The position numbers and the translations under genes are program-made. A stretch of 44,669 nucleotides of DNA from an uncultured Oscillospiraceae bacterium (GTDB lineage Bacteria > Bacillota > Clostridia > Oscillospirales > Oscillospiraceae), in the NCBI GenBank assembly GCA_947632175.1, contig CANROC010000021.1:1-44669 (forward strand), written 5' to 3'. This document shows positions 35,748-44,481 of this stretch, one piece after another. Positions within the stretch are counted from its first letter, which is position 1; each line of letters begins with the position of its first letter. The notes below the pieces were generated by a model that saw only the letters and a program-made list of their open reading frames with translations, did no database searches and was not told the origin of the DNA.

Positions 35748-36758
35748 ATGGGTGATGAGCGGGGAGAGATCGTGATTTATCAGACGGAGGATGGGAAGAC
35801 TGACATTGAGGTGAGGATGCAGGATGAAACCGTGTGGCTCAGTCAACAGCAGATGGCCGATCTGTATCAGACTTCAAGAAGCAATGTAGTTGAACACATC
35901 AGGCATATATACGAGGAAGGTGAGCTTGACGAGAGCTCAACCTGTCGGAAATTCCGACAGGTTCGTACTGAAGGATCGCGCCAGGTTTCCCGTGAGATCC
36001 CCTACTACAACCTTGATATGATCATATCCCTCGGCTATCGCGTTAAATCTCTCATCGCCACTCAGTTTCGCCGCTGGGCTACGGAGCGGTTGAAGGAATA
36101 CATGATCAAGGGCTTTGCGCTGGATGACGAGCGGCTGAAGGGCAACGCCGGCGGGATGTACTGGAAGGAGCTCCTTGACAGGATCAGGGATATCCGGTCT
36201 TCCGAGAAGGTCTTGTACCGGCAGGTCCTGGACCTCTACGCCACCAGCGTGGATTACGACCCCAAGAGCCCGGAGTCCGTCCGTTTCTTTCAGATCGTCC
36301 AGAACAAGCTCCACTACGCCGCCCACGGCCATACGGCCGCCGAGGTGATTTACGAGCGCGCCGACGCAGACCGGCCCTTCATGGGCCTCAGATCCTTTTC
36401 CGGGGACATGCCCACGAGGAAGGATATCGGCGTTGCCAAGAATTACCTGGACGCCGACGAACTGAAGATCCTGAACAATCTTGTATCCGGGTACTTCGAT
36501 TTTGCCGAGGTGCAGGCCATACGCCACAACCCCATGTACATGCGAGACTATATCGAAAGCCTTGACCGGATCCTCTCCACCACCGGCGAAAAGCTCCTGG
36601 ACGGCGCCGGATCGGTCAGCCACAGGCAGGCGCTGGAGAAGGCGCAGGAGGAATATCGAAGGTATCAGGCGCAGACACTGTCACCGGTGGAACGCGCCTA
36701 TATGGATACCATCAGGGAGCTTGAGAGGGACGCGAAGAAAAACGCCAAAAAGGAGTGA
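35748..36758 (+). CDS. rhuM: RhuM-family protein
   Basis: A 336-residue protein of the RhuM family, named for a Salmonella pathogenicity-island gene. Signatures are IVIYQTEDGKTDIEVRMQDE, VWLSQQQMADLYQTSRSN (a helix-turn-helix-like segment) and SLGYRVKSLIATQFRRWA, with a C-terminal Fic/Doc-like helical region that contains no clear HPFxxGN motif. Its biochemical role is not established; such genes are common in genomic islands and defence neighbourhoods. The ATG at 35748 follows AAAGGGGGG; an in-frame start further upstream is less likely. Lower GC than its neighbours and a position between phoH and ybeY suggest insertion into a core operon. Confidence 0.85.
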   Translation: MGDERGEIVIYQTEDGKTDIEVRMQDETVWLSQQQMADLYQTSRSNVVEHIRHIYEEGELDESSTCRKFRQVRTEGSRQVSREIPYYNLDMIISLGYRVKSLIATQFRRWATERLKEYMIKGFALDDERLKGNAGGMYWKELLDRIRDIRSSEKVLYRQVLDLYATSVDYDPKSPESVRFFQIVQNKLHYAAHGHTAAEVIYERADADRPFMGLRSFSGDMPTRKDIGVAKNYLDADELKILNNLVSGYFDFAEVQAIRHNPMYMRDYIESLDRILSTTGEKLLDGAGSVSHRQALEKAQEEYRRYQAQTLSPVERAYMDTIRELERDAKKNAKKE

Positions 36759-36764
36759 CCTGAA

Positions 36765-37238
36765 ATGCTGGAAAAACCTGAATACGGCTGGAGCAATTTC
36801 CAGCTTCCGGGGACAAAATCCTACCCACTCAGCTACCTCGACGACATCGCGGTGGACTGGCTGGAGGAGACGATCCATGGCCTGGAGGTAATGACGCCCT
36901 TTTGCGTAAAGGGCTTCATGGAGCCGGGCCGGGTTTTGTGCCTGGTGAGCTACTGGAACTGCCATATCATTTGCGAGCCCGATGAACGGGAGCCCTTTGT
37001 CCCCGGGGATGTGACACATGAGATTTCTCACACAAATATGCTGGAATTTTGCACGATTCTCTGCCAAGACATAAGAGAAAATCTTGATGAATGGGTCTCA
37101 TTTACGGATTACTTCGGCGATGAGGAGCTCTTTAATACGAAAAAAAGAAAACAAATGATGGAGGCGCTGCTTTCCCGGCTGGAGGAGCTCATAGCGAAAC
37201 GCGCCGAAGACTTTGGCGGGAACGTTACCTTCCTATGA
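36765..37238 (+). CDS. unrecognised small protein next to rhuM
   Basis: A 157-residue soluble, acidic protein. I do not recognise the family. It has no signal peptide or membrane helix, contains several Trp and Cys residues, and ends in an alpha-helical, charged region (KKRKQMMEALLSRLEELIAK). It starts six bases after the rhuM stop (GGAG ribosome site), so the two are probably co-expressed. Its size and position would suit a partner or immunity-type protein, but this is speculation. Confidence 0.6.
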   Translation: MLEKPEYGWSNFQLPGTKSYPLSYLDDIAVDWLEETIHGLEVMTPFCVKGFMEPGRVLCLVSYWNCHIICEPDEREPFVPGDVTHEISHTNMLEFCTILCQDIRENLDEWVSFTDYFGDEELFNTKKRKQMMEALLSRLEELIAKRAEDFGGNVTFL

Positions 37239-37267
37239 CGGAAAACACGTGAAAGGAGCATATACAA

Positions 37268-38764
37268 ATGAACGTCCAAGAGACCATTGAGAAATTAAAC
37301 GATCTGGAGCTCAAGGAGTTTGCGTTTGGGCACGCCATGGGGGTGCTGTCCTATGACGACGAGACGGTGGCGCCTAAGGGGTCTGTCATTCCCAGGGGGA
37401 AGACGATGGGGGTGCTCTCGGAGCTTTCCTACAAGCTCTCCACCGGGGATGAGGCCAGGGCTATATTGGACGGGCTCATGGAGCGCTACGACGAGCTCTC
37501 GGAGGAGGACAAGCGCCGGGCGGATCTGCGGGAGAAGCGGATGCGGGAGCTGCGGGCCATTCCCGTGGAGGAGTATGTGGCCTACTCGGAGCTTCTGAAC
37601 GACGCCTCCAACGTCTGGCGGGAGGCGAAAAACGCCTCCGACTACAAGCTTTTTGAGCCGTATCTTTCAAAAATTATCGAGGCGCAAAAGCGCTTTGCCG
37701 GCCTTGTGAGGCCGGACATGGACCCCTACGACTACTGCCTCGACCAGTACGAGGAGGGGCTGACACGGGAGAAGTGCGAGGCGTTTTTCGGGACGCTCCG
37801 GGCGCGGATCGTGCCGCTTTTGGAGAAGATCAAGGGGGCCAAGCCCATCGACACGTCCTTCCTGGCCACGCCATTCCCGGTCAACGCCCAGCGGGAGCTG
37901 ACGGAAAAGCTCATGGAGATCCAAGGGCTTCCCCGGGACAACTGTATCGTGGGCGAGGTGGAGCATCCCTTTACCACCGGTTTTTCCAAGCACGACGTGC
38001 GCATCACTACCCACTATTTTGAGGACAACTTCCTCTCGTCCATGTACTCCGTGATCCACGAGGGGGGACACGCGCTCTACGACCTGCACTCCGACGACAG
38101 GTTCTGCTTCACGTCCTTAGAGGGGGGCGTCTCCATGGGCGTCCACGAGAGCCAGTCGAGGTTTTACGAGAACATCATCGGCCGCAGCCGGGAGTTCGTG
38201 GGGCTTGTCTACCCCGAGCTCATAAGGCTCTGCCCGAAGCTGGCCGCCCACAGCGTGGAGGAGCTTTGGCGGGCCGCCAACGCGGCGTGTCCCAGCCTCA
38301 TCCGCACCGAGGCCGACGAGCTGACGTACCCCCTGCACATCATGGTCCGGTATGAGATGGAGAAGGCCATGATCGGCGGCGATGTCAAGACCTCGGAGCT
38401 TCCCGAGATGTGGAACGCCCTTTATAAGGAGTACCTGGGCGTGGACGTGCCGGACGATAAGTCGGGCATCTTGCAGGACTCCCACTGGTCCGGCGGCGGC
38501 ATCGGCTACTTCCCCTCCTACGCCCTGGGCAGCGCCTACGGGGCCCAGCTTCTCCACAAAATGCGGGAGGAATTCGACGTAAAGGAGGCCGTCCGGCAAA
38601 ATAAGCTTGTGAGGGTCAACGGCTGGCTGGAGGACAAAATCTGGAAATACGGCTCTCTCTACAAGCCGGCGGAGCTCATGGAAAAGGCCTTCGGCGGGCC
38701 CTTCGATCCCACCTTCTACACCGACTACCTGGAGCGGAAGTTCACGGAGGTGTACGGCCTGTGA
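37268..38764 (+). CDS. M32 metallocarboxypeptidase (Taq carboxypeptidase type)
   Basis: A 498-residue cytoplasmic zinc carboxypeptidase that removes C-terminal residues from peptides. Length and sequence fit family M32. HEGGH at residues 264-268 is the HExxH zinc site with Glu265 as the catalytic base, and the third ligand is expected in the following ESQSRFYEN segment (VHESQSRFYENIIGRS). DELTYPLHIMVRYEMEKAMI and HWSGGGIGYFPSYALGSAYG are characteristic of the family. AAAGGAG stands before the ATG. Its stop overlaps the GTG start of ybeY. Confidence 0.93.
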   Translation: MNVQETIEKLNDLELKEFAFGHAMGVLSYDDETVAPKGSVIPRGKTMGVLSELSYKLSTGDEARAILDGLMERYDELSEEDKRRADLREKRMRELRAIPVEEYVAYSELLNDASNVWREAKNASDYKLFEPYLSKIIEAQKRFAGLVRPDMDPYDYCLDQYEEGLTREKCEAFFGTLRARIVPLLEKIKGAKPIDTSFLATPFPVNAQRELTEKLMEIQGLPRDNCIVGEVEHPFTTGFSKHDVRITTHYFEDNFLSSMYSVIHEGGHALYDLHSDDRFCFTSLEGGVSMGVHESQSRFYENIIGRSREFVGLVYPELIRLCPKLAAHSVEELWRAANAACPSLIRTEADELTYPLHIMVRYEMEKAMIGGDVKTSELPEMWNALYKEYLGVDVPDDKSGILQDSHWSGGGIGYFPSYALGSAYGAQLLHKMREEFDVKEAVRQNKLVRVNGWLEDKIWKYGSLYKPAELMEKAFGGPFDPTFYTDYLERKFTEVYGL

Positions 38765-39249
38765 GCACGGTGACTGTCGCGCGGGACAAGCCGCGTCTCG
38801 GGCGCCCGGAGACGGCGGGGCTGGTGAAAAGGGCCGTGGAAGCCGCCTTGAAGGCCGAGGGGATCGGGGCGCCCTGCCATGTGGACGTGCTTTTGACCGA
38901 CGACGAGGGCATCCACGCCATCAATCTGGAGCACCGGGGCGTGGACGCGCCCACGGACGTGCTCAGCTTCCCCTTGAATGAGCTGAAGCCGGGGGACTTC
39001 GACCCGGAGGCGTGCGAGCGGGATTTTGATACCGGGGAGGTCCTGCTGGGGGACATGGTCATCGACATCCCACGGTGCGAACAGCAGGGGGAGGAGTACG
39101 GCCACGGATACCGGCGGGAGGTCAGCTACCTGGCCGTCCACTCCACGCTGCATCTTTTGGGCTACGACCACCTGGACGAGGGGCCGGAGAAGGCCAGGAT
39201 GCGCGGCCGCGAGGACGTTATTATGGAAAGTCTGCAAATCACAAGATAA
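38761..39249 (+). CDS. ybeY: endoribonuclease YbeY
   Basis: A 162-residue zinc-dependent RNase acting in 16S rRNA 3'-end maturation and ribosome quality control. The three-His zinc site is in HSTLHLLGYDH near residues 125-135, and TDVLSFPL near 64-71 is also typical. The GTG start lies in the 4-base overlap GTGA with the carboxypeptidase gene, giving translational coupling. It is followed by era at 27 bases, the conserved order in Firmicutes. Confidence 0.93.
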   Translation: MSTVTVARDKPRLGRPETAGLVKRAVEAALKAEGIGAPCHVDVLLTDDEGIHAINLEHRGVDAPTDVLSFPLNELKPGDFDPEACERDFDTGEVLLGDMVIDIPRCEQQGEEYGHGYRREVSYLAVHSTLHLLGYDHLDEGPEKARMRGREDVIMESLQITR

Positions 39250-39276
39250 ACGCTCAAAGAAAGTTGAGGATCACCT

Positions 39277-40167
39277 ATGATCAAACGTACAGCCTTAGTT
39301 ACCGTGGTGGGCCGGCCCAATGTGGGGAAGTCCACCCTTGTCAACGCCATGGTGGGGGAGAAGGTGTCCATCGTGACGCCCAAGCCACAGACGACGCGCA
39401 ACCGCATCTTCGGCGTGGCCGAGCGGGGGGAGACGCAGCTGGTCTTTGCCGACACCCCCGGCTTTCACCGGGCCCGCACCAAGCTGGGGGACTACATGGT
39501 TAAGGTCGTGGAGGAGTCCGTGGAGGACGACGTGGACGCCATTTGCCTCGTGGTGGAGCCCAAGGCCAACATCGGCCGGCAGGAGGAGGGGCTGATCGCG
39601 CGCATCAAGGCCCAGAAAGCCCCGGCGGTGCTGGTCATCAACAAGATCGACACCGTGGAAAAGCCGGAGCTCCTGCCCGTCATCGCCCTCTACGCCAAGG
39701 CCCACGACTGGGCCGCCGTGGTGCCCATCAGCGCCCGGCGCAATCAGGGCCTGGACATTCTCTTCGACGAGCTGGAAAAGTTCGCCAAGGAGGACCAGCA
39801 GCTTTTCCCGGAGGATATGATCACTGACCAGACCACCCGGCAGATGTGCGCGGAGATCATAAGGGAGAAGCTCCTTTTGAACCTCCAGTCCGAGGTGCCC
39901 CACGGAACGGCGGTGGAGATCACCACGTTTACCGAGCGGGACGACGGCGTTACGGAGATCACCGCCACCATCTACTGCGAGAGGGAGAGCCATAAGGGCA
40001 TCATCATCGGCAAGAATGGCGAGATGCTCAAAGCCGTGGGCGAGGCGGCGCGGCGGGACATGGAAAAGCTCCTGGAGCAGAAGGTCTACCTCAACACCTG
40101 GGTGAAGGTGAAGGAGAACTGGCGGGACTCCGGGGCGAACCTGAAGACCTTCGGGTATACAGAATAA
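39277..40167 (+). CDS. era: GTPase Era
   Basis: A 296-residue GTPase that binds the 3' end of 16S rRNA during 30S assembly. G1 is GRPNVGKST (residues 10-18), G2 lies around PQTTRNRI, G3 is DTPG, G4 is NKID and G5 is SAR. The C-terminal KH domain shows IIIGKNGEMLKAVGEAARRD. The length is normal for the family. GAGG precedes the ATG. It is followed by yqzL and recO as in Bacillus, although the cdd gene often found before era is displaced to 42548 here. Confidence 0.96.
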   Translation: MIKRTALVTVVGRPNVGKSTLVNAMVGEKVSIVTPKPQTTRNRIFGVAERGETQLVFADTPGFHRARTKLGDYMVKVVEESVEDDVDAICLVVEPKANIGRQEEGLIARIKAQKAPAVLVINKIDTVEKPELLPVIALYAKAHDWAAVVPISARRNQGLDILFDELEKFAKEDQQLFPEDMITDQTTRQMCAEIIREKLLLNLQSEVPHGTAVEITTFTERDDGVTEITATIYCERESHKGIIIGKNGEMLKAVGEAARRDMEKLLEQKVYLNTWVKVKENWRDSGANLKTFGYTE

Positions 40168-40235
40168 TTTCCCTCTCATAATCCGTTGCGGGCTGCGGAA
40201 ACTATACTTGCGACGGGAAGATGAGAGGAAAGAGC

Positions 40236-40343
40236 ATGGATATTGACGGACTGTGGAGGCTCTTTTGGGCCACGGGGGATATACGGTTATTCCTGGTGGC
40301 AACAGAGCTTGAAAAAGAGAGAGAGGAAGAACGGACGGCGTAA
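40236..40343 (+). CDS. yqzL: YqzL-like small protein
   Basis: A 35-residue protein, MDIDGLWRLFWATGDIRLFL followed by a Glu/Lys-rich tail. It matches the YqzL pattern (LWxLFxxTG...YLLxKELE) and stands in the expected place between era and recO. GAGAGGAAAG precedes the ATG. Its stop codon lies in the loop of a nine-base-pair hairpin just before the recO ribosome site. Function unknown. Confidence 0.8.
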   Translation: MDIDGLWRLFWATGDIRLFLVATELEKEREEERTA

Positions 40344-40353
40344 GCGCCGTCCG
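40332..40353 (+). other. hairpin around the yqzL stop, next to the recO ribosome site
   Basis: CGGACGGCG and CGCCGTCCG pair perfectly around TAAG, which contains the yqzL stop codon. The GGGGG that can serve as recO ribosome site begins at the last stem base, so ribosomes finishing yqzL could open it for recO translation. Confidence 0.5.
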
Positions 40354-40362
40354 GGGGCCGAG

Positions 40363-41118
40363 ATGTACATAACGACGTTGGGGCTGGTGCTCCGGGAGAC
40401 GGAATATAAGGAGTCCAGCCGCATTCTCACGGTGCTGTCGGCCTCCAACGGGAAGATCACCGTGAAGGCCCAGGGCGCCAAGCGCAAGGGCAGTAAGATC
40501 GCCGCGGCCACGCAGCTGCTGACCCTGTCGGAGATGACGCTTTTCGAGAACAAGGATCGCTTCACCCTGACGGAGGCCAGGAGCGTGGAGCAGTTTACGG
40601 GGCTTCGGGAGGATCTGCGAAAGCTGGCGCTGGGGTCGTATTTCGCCGAGGCGCTGGACAATCTGGCCGACGAGGACGCGGCAAATCCGGAGCTTTTGTC
40701 CTTGGGGCTCAACGCCCTCTACGCGCTGGCCAACGACGTGAACACTGAGGCCATCGTGAAGGCGGCCTTCGAGCTGCGGCTGGCGTGTCTGGCCGGCTTC
40801 GAGCCCCAGGTGGGCGTCTGCCCCGTGTGCGGGAAGAGCGCGCCCACGGCGCCGGTGCTGGCGCTTATGGGCGGCACGGTCTATTGCGCCGGATGCCGGC
40901 CCGAGGGGGTGGGGGAGTGCCTGTCCCTCTCGCCGGGGACGCTGGACGCGGTGCGGCACATCGTGTCGGCGGAGCCAAAAAAGCTCTACGCCTTCCGGGT
41001 GGGCCCGGAGACGGAGCGCCAGCTGGGGCGGGTATGCGAGGTGTACCTGCTGACGCAGCTGGGCCGGGGGTTCGGGACGCTGGATTTTTATCACAGTATG
41101 ATACTAATATCTAATTAA
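40363..41118 (+). CDS. recO: DNA repair protein RecO
   Basis: A 251-residue protein that anneals single strands and helps RecR load RecA. The N-terminal OB fold begins MYITTLGLVLRETEYKESSR, and the C-terminal zinc finger has CPVC and CAGC pairs (about residues 157-160 and 185-188). The length is close to that of the Bacillus protein. GGGGG precedes the ATG. The last codons (ILISN and TAA) lie within the left terminal repeat of a MITE-like element, so the native C-terminus has been replaced by a few residues without removing a domain. Confidence 0.93.
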   Translation: MYITTLGLVLRETEYKESSRILTVLSASNGKITVKAQGAKRKGSKIAAATQLLTLSEMTLFENKDRFTLTEARSVEQFTGLREDLRKLALGSYFAEALDNLADEDAANPELLSLGLNALYALANDVNTEAIVKAAFELRLACLAGFEPQVGVCPVCGKSAPTAPVLALMGGTVYCAGCRPEGVGECLSLSPGTLDAVRHIVSAEPKKLYAFRVGPETERQLGRVCEVYLLTQLGRGFGTLDFYHSMILISN

Positions 41119-41261
41119 AAGAAGCCATTCGCGACGGTCTTTTTCGCGTCATGCCGCGTCAGCCGCCTTGGGAATACACAAAGTATTCCCTGCGGCGTCT
41201 TCCTTGCCTGACGCGAAAAATCCTCGCCGCTCGGTGTCTCCTTTTAAATAGATATTAGTAT
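41101..41261. mobile_element. MITE-like element with 21-base terminal inverted repeats
   Basis: The left end (41101-41121) starts ATACTAATATCT. Its reverse complement, with one mismatch in 21, is the right end (41241-41261). Inside are nested inverted repeats: TTTTTCGCGTCA (41140-41151) with TGACGCGAAAAA (41209-41220), and GGGAATAC with GTATTCCC around ACAAA (41170-41190). The 161 bases can therefore fold as one long hairpin. No open frame is convincing. The left end supplies the recO stop; the larA ribosome site starts just past the right end. A clear target duplication was not resolved. Confidence 0.7.
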
Positions 41262-41277
41262 GAAATGAGGAATTTTC

Positions 41278-42528
41278 ATGGAATTTGAGCTGGGATTCGG
41301 CGCGGGGGTGCAGAAGCTCACCGTGCCGGATAGGAATCTGCTGGATGTGCTGACGCAAAACGACGTGCCTGTGGGCCTCACGGGCGAAGCGGAGGTCAGG
41401 CGGGCGCTGGCATCGCCCATCGGCACGCCGAGACTGCGGGACATCGTGAAAAAGGGGGAGACGGTGGCCATCGTCACCAGCGACGTGACGCGCCCCATGC
41501 CCTCGGCGGTGGTCCTGCCGGCGGTGCTGGAGGAGCTGGACGCGGCGGGAGTGGACCGGCGGGATATCACCGTGGTCTTCGGGCTGGGCAGTCACCGCCA
41601 CCAGACCGAGGCGGAGATGAGAAAGCTCGTGGGGGACGCGGTCTTTGACAGCGTCCGGTGCGTCGATTCCGACGTGGACGACTGCGTACATATGGGCGAC
41701 ACGTCCTTCGGAACGCCGGTGGATATCTTCCGCCCGGTGGCGGAGGCCGACAGGCGAATTTTATTGGGGAACATCGAATACCACTACTTTGCCGGCTACT
41801 CCGGCGGGGCCAAGGCGCTGATGCCCGGCGTCTCCACCCGCGCCGCCATTCAGGCCAACCACTCCCGGATGGTGGAGGAGACCTCCCGCGCCGGGAACCT
41901 TGATACCAACGCCCTCCGGGCGGATATCGAGGAGGCGGGACGCATTTGCGGGGCGGACTTCATCCTCAACGTGGTCCTCAGCGAGCATAAGGAGATCATC
42001 CGCGCCGTGGCGGGGGACATGGTGGCGGCCCACCGGGCCGGGTGCGCGTTCCTGGATACGCTGTACCTCAAAAAAATCCCGGCGCGGGCGGACATCGTCG
42101 TCACCTCCCAGGGCGGCGCGCCCAAGGACCTGAACCTCTACCAGACCCAAAAGGCCCTGGACAACGCCAAGCACGCCGTGAAAAAGGGCGGCACCGTCAT
42201 CGTCGTGGGCTCCTGCCGGGAGGGCATCGGCGAGCGGGTCTTCGAGGAATGGATCCAAGCGGCGCCCGACGCCCACAGCATGATCGACCGGGTGAAGCGG
42301 GACTTTCAGCTGGGCGGCCACAAGGCGGCGGCCATCGCCATGGTTTTGGAAAACGCGGACATCGTGCTGGTCAGCGAGATGCCGGAGGAGACCGTCCGCG
42401 CGGCGTTCCTTACCCCGGCCAGATCGGCCCAGGAGGCGCTGGACGCGGCACTCCAAAAATACGGCGAGGACGCCACCGTCATCGTCATGCCCCACGGCGG
42501 CTCTACCCTGCCCACCGTGGGCCAGTGA
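41278..42528 (+). CDS. larA: LarA-family protein (nickel-pincer racemase-like)
   Basis: A 416-residue protein of the LarA/DUF2088 family. Members bind a nickel-pincer nucleotide cofactor and racemise or epimerise alpha-hydroxy acids. Visible features are TSDVTRPMPS near residue 67, GLGSHRHQT near 102 (catalytic His region) and YHYFAGYSGGAKALMPG near 168-184, which contains the second His and the Lys expected to hold the cofactor. The cofactor genes larB, larC and larE are not in the window, and LarA homologues differ in substrate, so lactate is not assured. GAGG seven bases before the ATG lies just outside the MITE-like element. cdd follows at 19 bases. Confidence 0.88.
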   Translation: MEFELGFGAGVQKLTVPDRNLLDVLTQNDVPVGLTGEAEVRRALASPIGTPRLRDIVKKGETVAIVTSDVTRPMPSAVVLPAVLEELDAAGVDRRDITVVFGLGSHRHQTEAEMRKLVGDAVFDSVRCVDSDVDDCVHMGDTSFGTPVDIFRPVAEADRRILLGNIEYHYFAGYSGGAKALMPGVSTRAAIQANHSRMVEETSRAGNLDTNALRADIEEAGRICGADFILNVVLSEHKEIIRAVAGDMVAAHRAGCAFLDTLYLKKIPARADIVVTSQGGAPKDLNLYQTQKALDNAKHAVKKGGTVIVVGSCREGIGERVFEEWIQAAPDAHSMIDRVKRDFQLGGHKAAAIAMVLENADIVLVSEMPEETVRAAFLTPARSAQEALDAALQKYGEDATVIVMPHGGSTLPTVGQ

Positions 42529-42547
42529 GGGCGAAAGGAGAAAACTT

Positions 42548-42943
42548 ATGTCAACCGAGGAGCTTTGCCAAAAGGCTGTCGCCATGCTGGAGCTTGCTTA
42601 CGTGCCCTACTCCCACTTCCCTGTGGGGGCGGCGCTGGAGTGCGAGGACGGGACGGTCTTCACCGGATGCAACATCGAAAACGCCGCCTACGGCCCCACC
42701 AACTGCGCCGAGCGCACCGCCGTCTTCAAGGCGGTGAGCGAGGGATACCGCCGCTTTACCCGCATCGCCATCGCCAGCCGCTCGGAGGAGTTCTGTCCCC
42801 CCTGCGGCGTCTGCCGCCAGGTCCTGGCCGAGTTCTCCCCGGACATGGACGTCATCCTGACGACCCCATCCGGTAAAACCAAAACTCTCTCCCTCCGCGA
42901 GCTTCTCCCGTACACCTTTGACGGCGCGATGCTGGAGGGCTGA
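42548..42943 (+). CDS. cdd: cytidine deaminase
   Basis: A 131-residue tetrameric-type enzyme that deaminates cytidine and deoxycytidine to uridine in pyrimidine salvage. Zinc ligands are in NCAERTAVF (Cys53, Glu55 as proton shuttle) and PPCGVCRQVL, and NIENAAYGPTNCAE is characteristic. AAAGGAG precedes the ATG. In many Firmicutes it stands before era; here it follows larA. Confidence 0.95.
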   Translation: MSTEELCQKAVAMLELAYVPYSHFPVGAALECEDGTVFTGCNIENAAYGPTNCAERTAVFKAVSEGYRRFTRIAIASRSEEFCPPCGVCRQVLAEFSPDMDVILTTPSGKTKTLSLRELLPYTFDGAMLEG

Positions 42944-43375
42944 CGCCACGTTTTATCCCCCGCCCGCCCAGCGCACGCACCACCCCTGCCGCTGCGCGGC
43001 TGTCCCCGACCTGGGAGGGGGCAGTGCGATTTGTCGGAACCAGTCTGTCTTCCAACGCTCGCTTCCCCCCTGCCCCCCTCCTACGAGGAGGGGGCCCTGA
43101 GACGGGGACAGGTGCGAATTATCGGAACCGTTTCGTCAACGCAACGTGACACGGGCGGACACGTGGGTCCGCCCCTACGGAAAATAGGGAAGGTTATCCC
43201 ATTCAACCGACACCGGAGGTCATCGATACGCGGGTCGCCGAGGACGGCGACCCCTACGGCGTTGAACGAGAGGCAATCCGAAGCCTGCAACGCGGGCCGC
43301 CAAGAGTGGCGGCCCCTACGGCGATGATGGAACGTGATTTGGAAACTGTAGGGGCGGACCCGCCCGCCGTCGGGA
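42944..43375. repeat. 430-base mosaic of palindromic repeat modules
   Basis: No gene. It contains an inverted CCCCCTCCT-type element (about 43053-43097), GGGCGGACACGTGGGTCCGCCC (43152), GGGTCGCCGAGGACGGCGACCC (43232) and GGGCCGCCAAGAGTGGCGGCCC (43294, opposite in orientation to the copies at 27574 and 29938). The LacI-family ribosome site starts right after. Confidence 0.8.
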
Positions 43376-43387
43376 AGGAGGCATGGC

Positions 43388-44380
43388 ATGGAAGACAAGG
43401 TGCGCCTTGCGGATATCGCCTCGGAGCTGGGGCTCAGTACGGCGGCGGTGTCGTATGTGCTCCACGGCAAGACCGGCATGGTGTCGGAGCGGACGGCTGT
43501 CCGGGTACGCCGCGCTCTGGAGGAGCGGGGGTATCTGCCCCGGGCGGCGGAGGTCCTGCTGGCGGAAAATCCGGCGAGGATCGTGGGCGTGGTCATCCAT
43601 GACCACGAGAAATATGAGGCCCATATTCTGGAGGACGCCTTTATCGCCTCCGCCCTCAACGCCCTCAGCGCGGAGACGGCCGGACGCGGCCTGCAGATGA
43701 TGGTGAGGACCGTGAAGGACCTTGGCGAGATCGTCTCCTTCGCCACCATGTGGAATCTGGAGGGGCTGGTGCTCATCGGCTTTTGCGCCGCGGACTATCA
43801 GCGCCTGCGGGAGCGTGTCCGCGTCCCCTTCGCGGTCTATGACGCCTGCGGCGTCACGGCACAGCGCGTCTGCGCCGTGAACATCGACGACCGCCACGGG
43901 GGCTTTCAGGTGGGCGAATACTTCCGCCTCTGCGGGCACGGGCGGGCTCTGTGCCTCTCGGACAACGATGTGGACATGGACCGGGAGCGTTGGGAGGGCT
44001 TTCGCGAGGGCTTCGGACCCGGCGCGGAGTTTATGAGGATCCCCGAGACACGCGCGGAGCGGACGGCCTTCTACCGGAAGCGGCTGACGGAGATCAGGCG
44101 CTTCACGGCGGTTTTCGCCGTGTCGGACTATTACGCCGTGGACCTCATCCGGTTTTTGCAAAGCAGCGGCGTGGATATCCCGGGCGACATATCGGTGTGC
44201 GGCTTCGACGACACGCCCCTGTGCGGCCTCGTCTACCCGTCCCTCACCTCCGTCCGTCAGGACACCGGGGAACGCGCCAAAACGGCCCTGGACGCCATCG
44301 CCAACCTGCGGGCCGGGAAGCCCGTGGAGCCGGTCGTCACCCTCTCCACGACCCTGGTGGTCCGGGACAGCACGAGGTAA
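43388..44380 (+). CDS. LacI-family transcriptional regulator
   Basis: A 330-residue regulator. The N-terminal helix-turn-helix reads VRLADIASELGLSTAAVSYV (about 5-24), followed by a hinge helix region and a periplasmic-binding-protein-like effector domain with GFDDTPLCGLVYPSLTSV near residue 275, typical of the family. GGAAGGAGG lies six bases before the ATG. No transport or sugar genes adjoin it in the window, so its ligand cannot be inferred. A hairpin follows the stop. Confidence 0.92.
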   Translation: MEDKVRLADIASELGLSTAAVSYVLHGKTGMVSERTAVRVRRALEERGYLPRAAEVLLAENPARIVGVVIHDHEKYEAHILEDAFIASALNALSAETAGRGLQMMVRTVKDLGEIVSFATMWNLEGLVLIGFCAADYQRLRERVRVPFAVYDACGVTAQRVCAVNIDDRHGGFQVGEYFRLCGHGRALCLSDNDVDMDRERWEGFREGFGPGAEFMRIPETRAERTAFYRKRLTEIRRFTAVFAVSDYYAVDLIRFLQSSGVDIPGDISVCGFDDTPLCGLVYPSLTSVRQDTGERAKTALDAIANLRAGKPVEPVVTLSTTLVVRDSTR

Positions 44381-44402
44381 GGGCGCTCAACCGGCGGTAG
44401 AG

Positions 44403-44436
44403 CCGGCGGAAATCAACCGCCGGTTCCTGTCTTTCC
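44403..44436 (+). terminator. probable terminator after the LacI-type gene
   Basis: CCGGCGG and CCGCCGG pair around AAATCAA, followed by the T-rich but broken run TTCCTGTCTTT. An upstream AACCGGCGG (44389-44397) can compete for the same partner. Confidence 0.5.
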
Positions 44437-44481
44437 GCGTCCCTTTTTGCTATGCTGGAGCCGTGAAAGGAGGTGCCCGAT

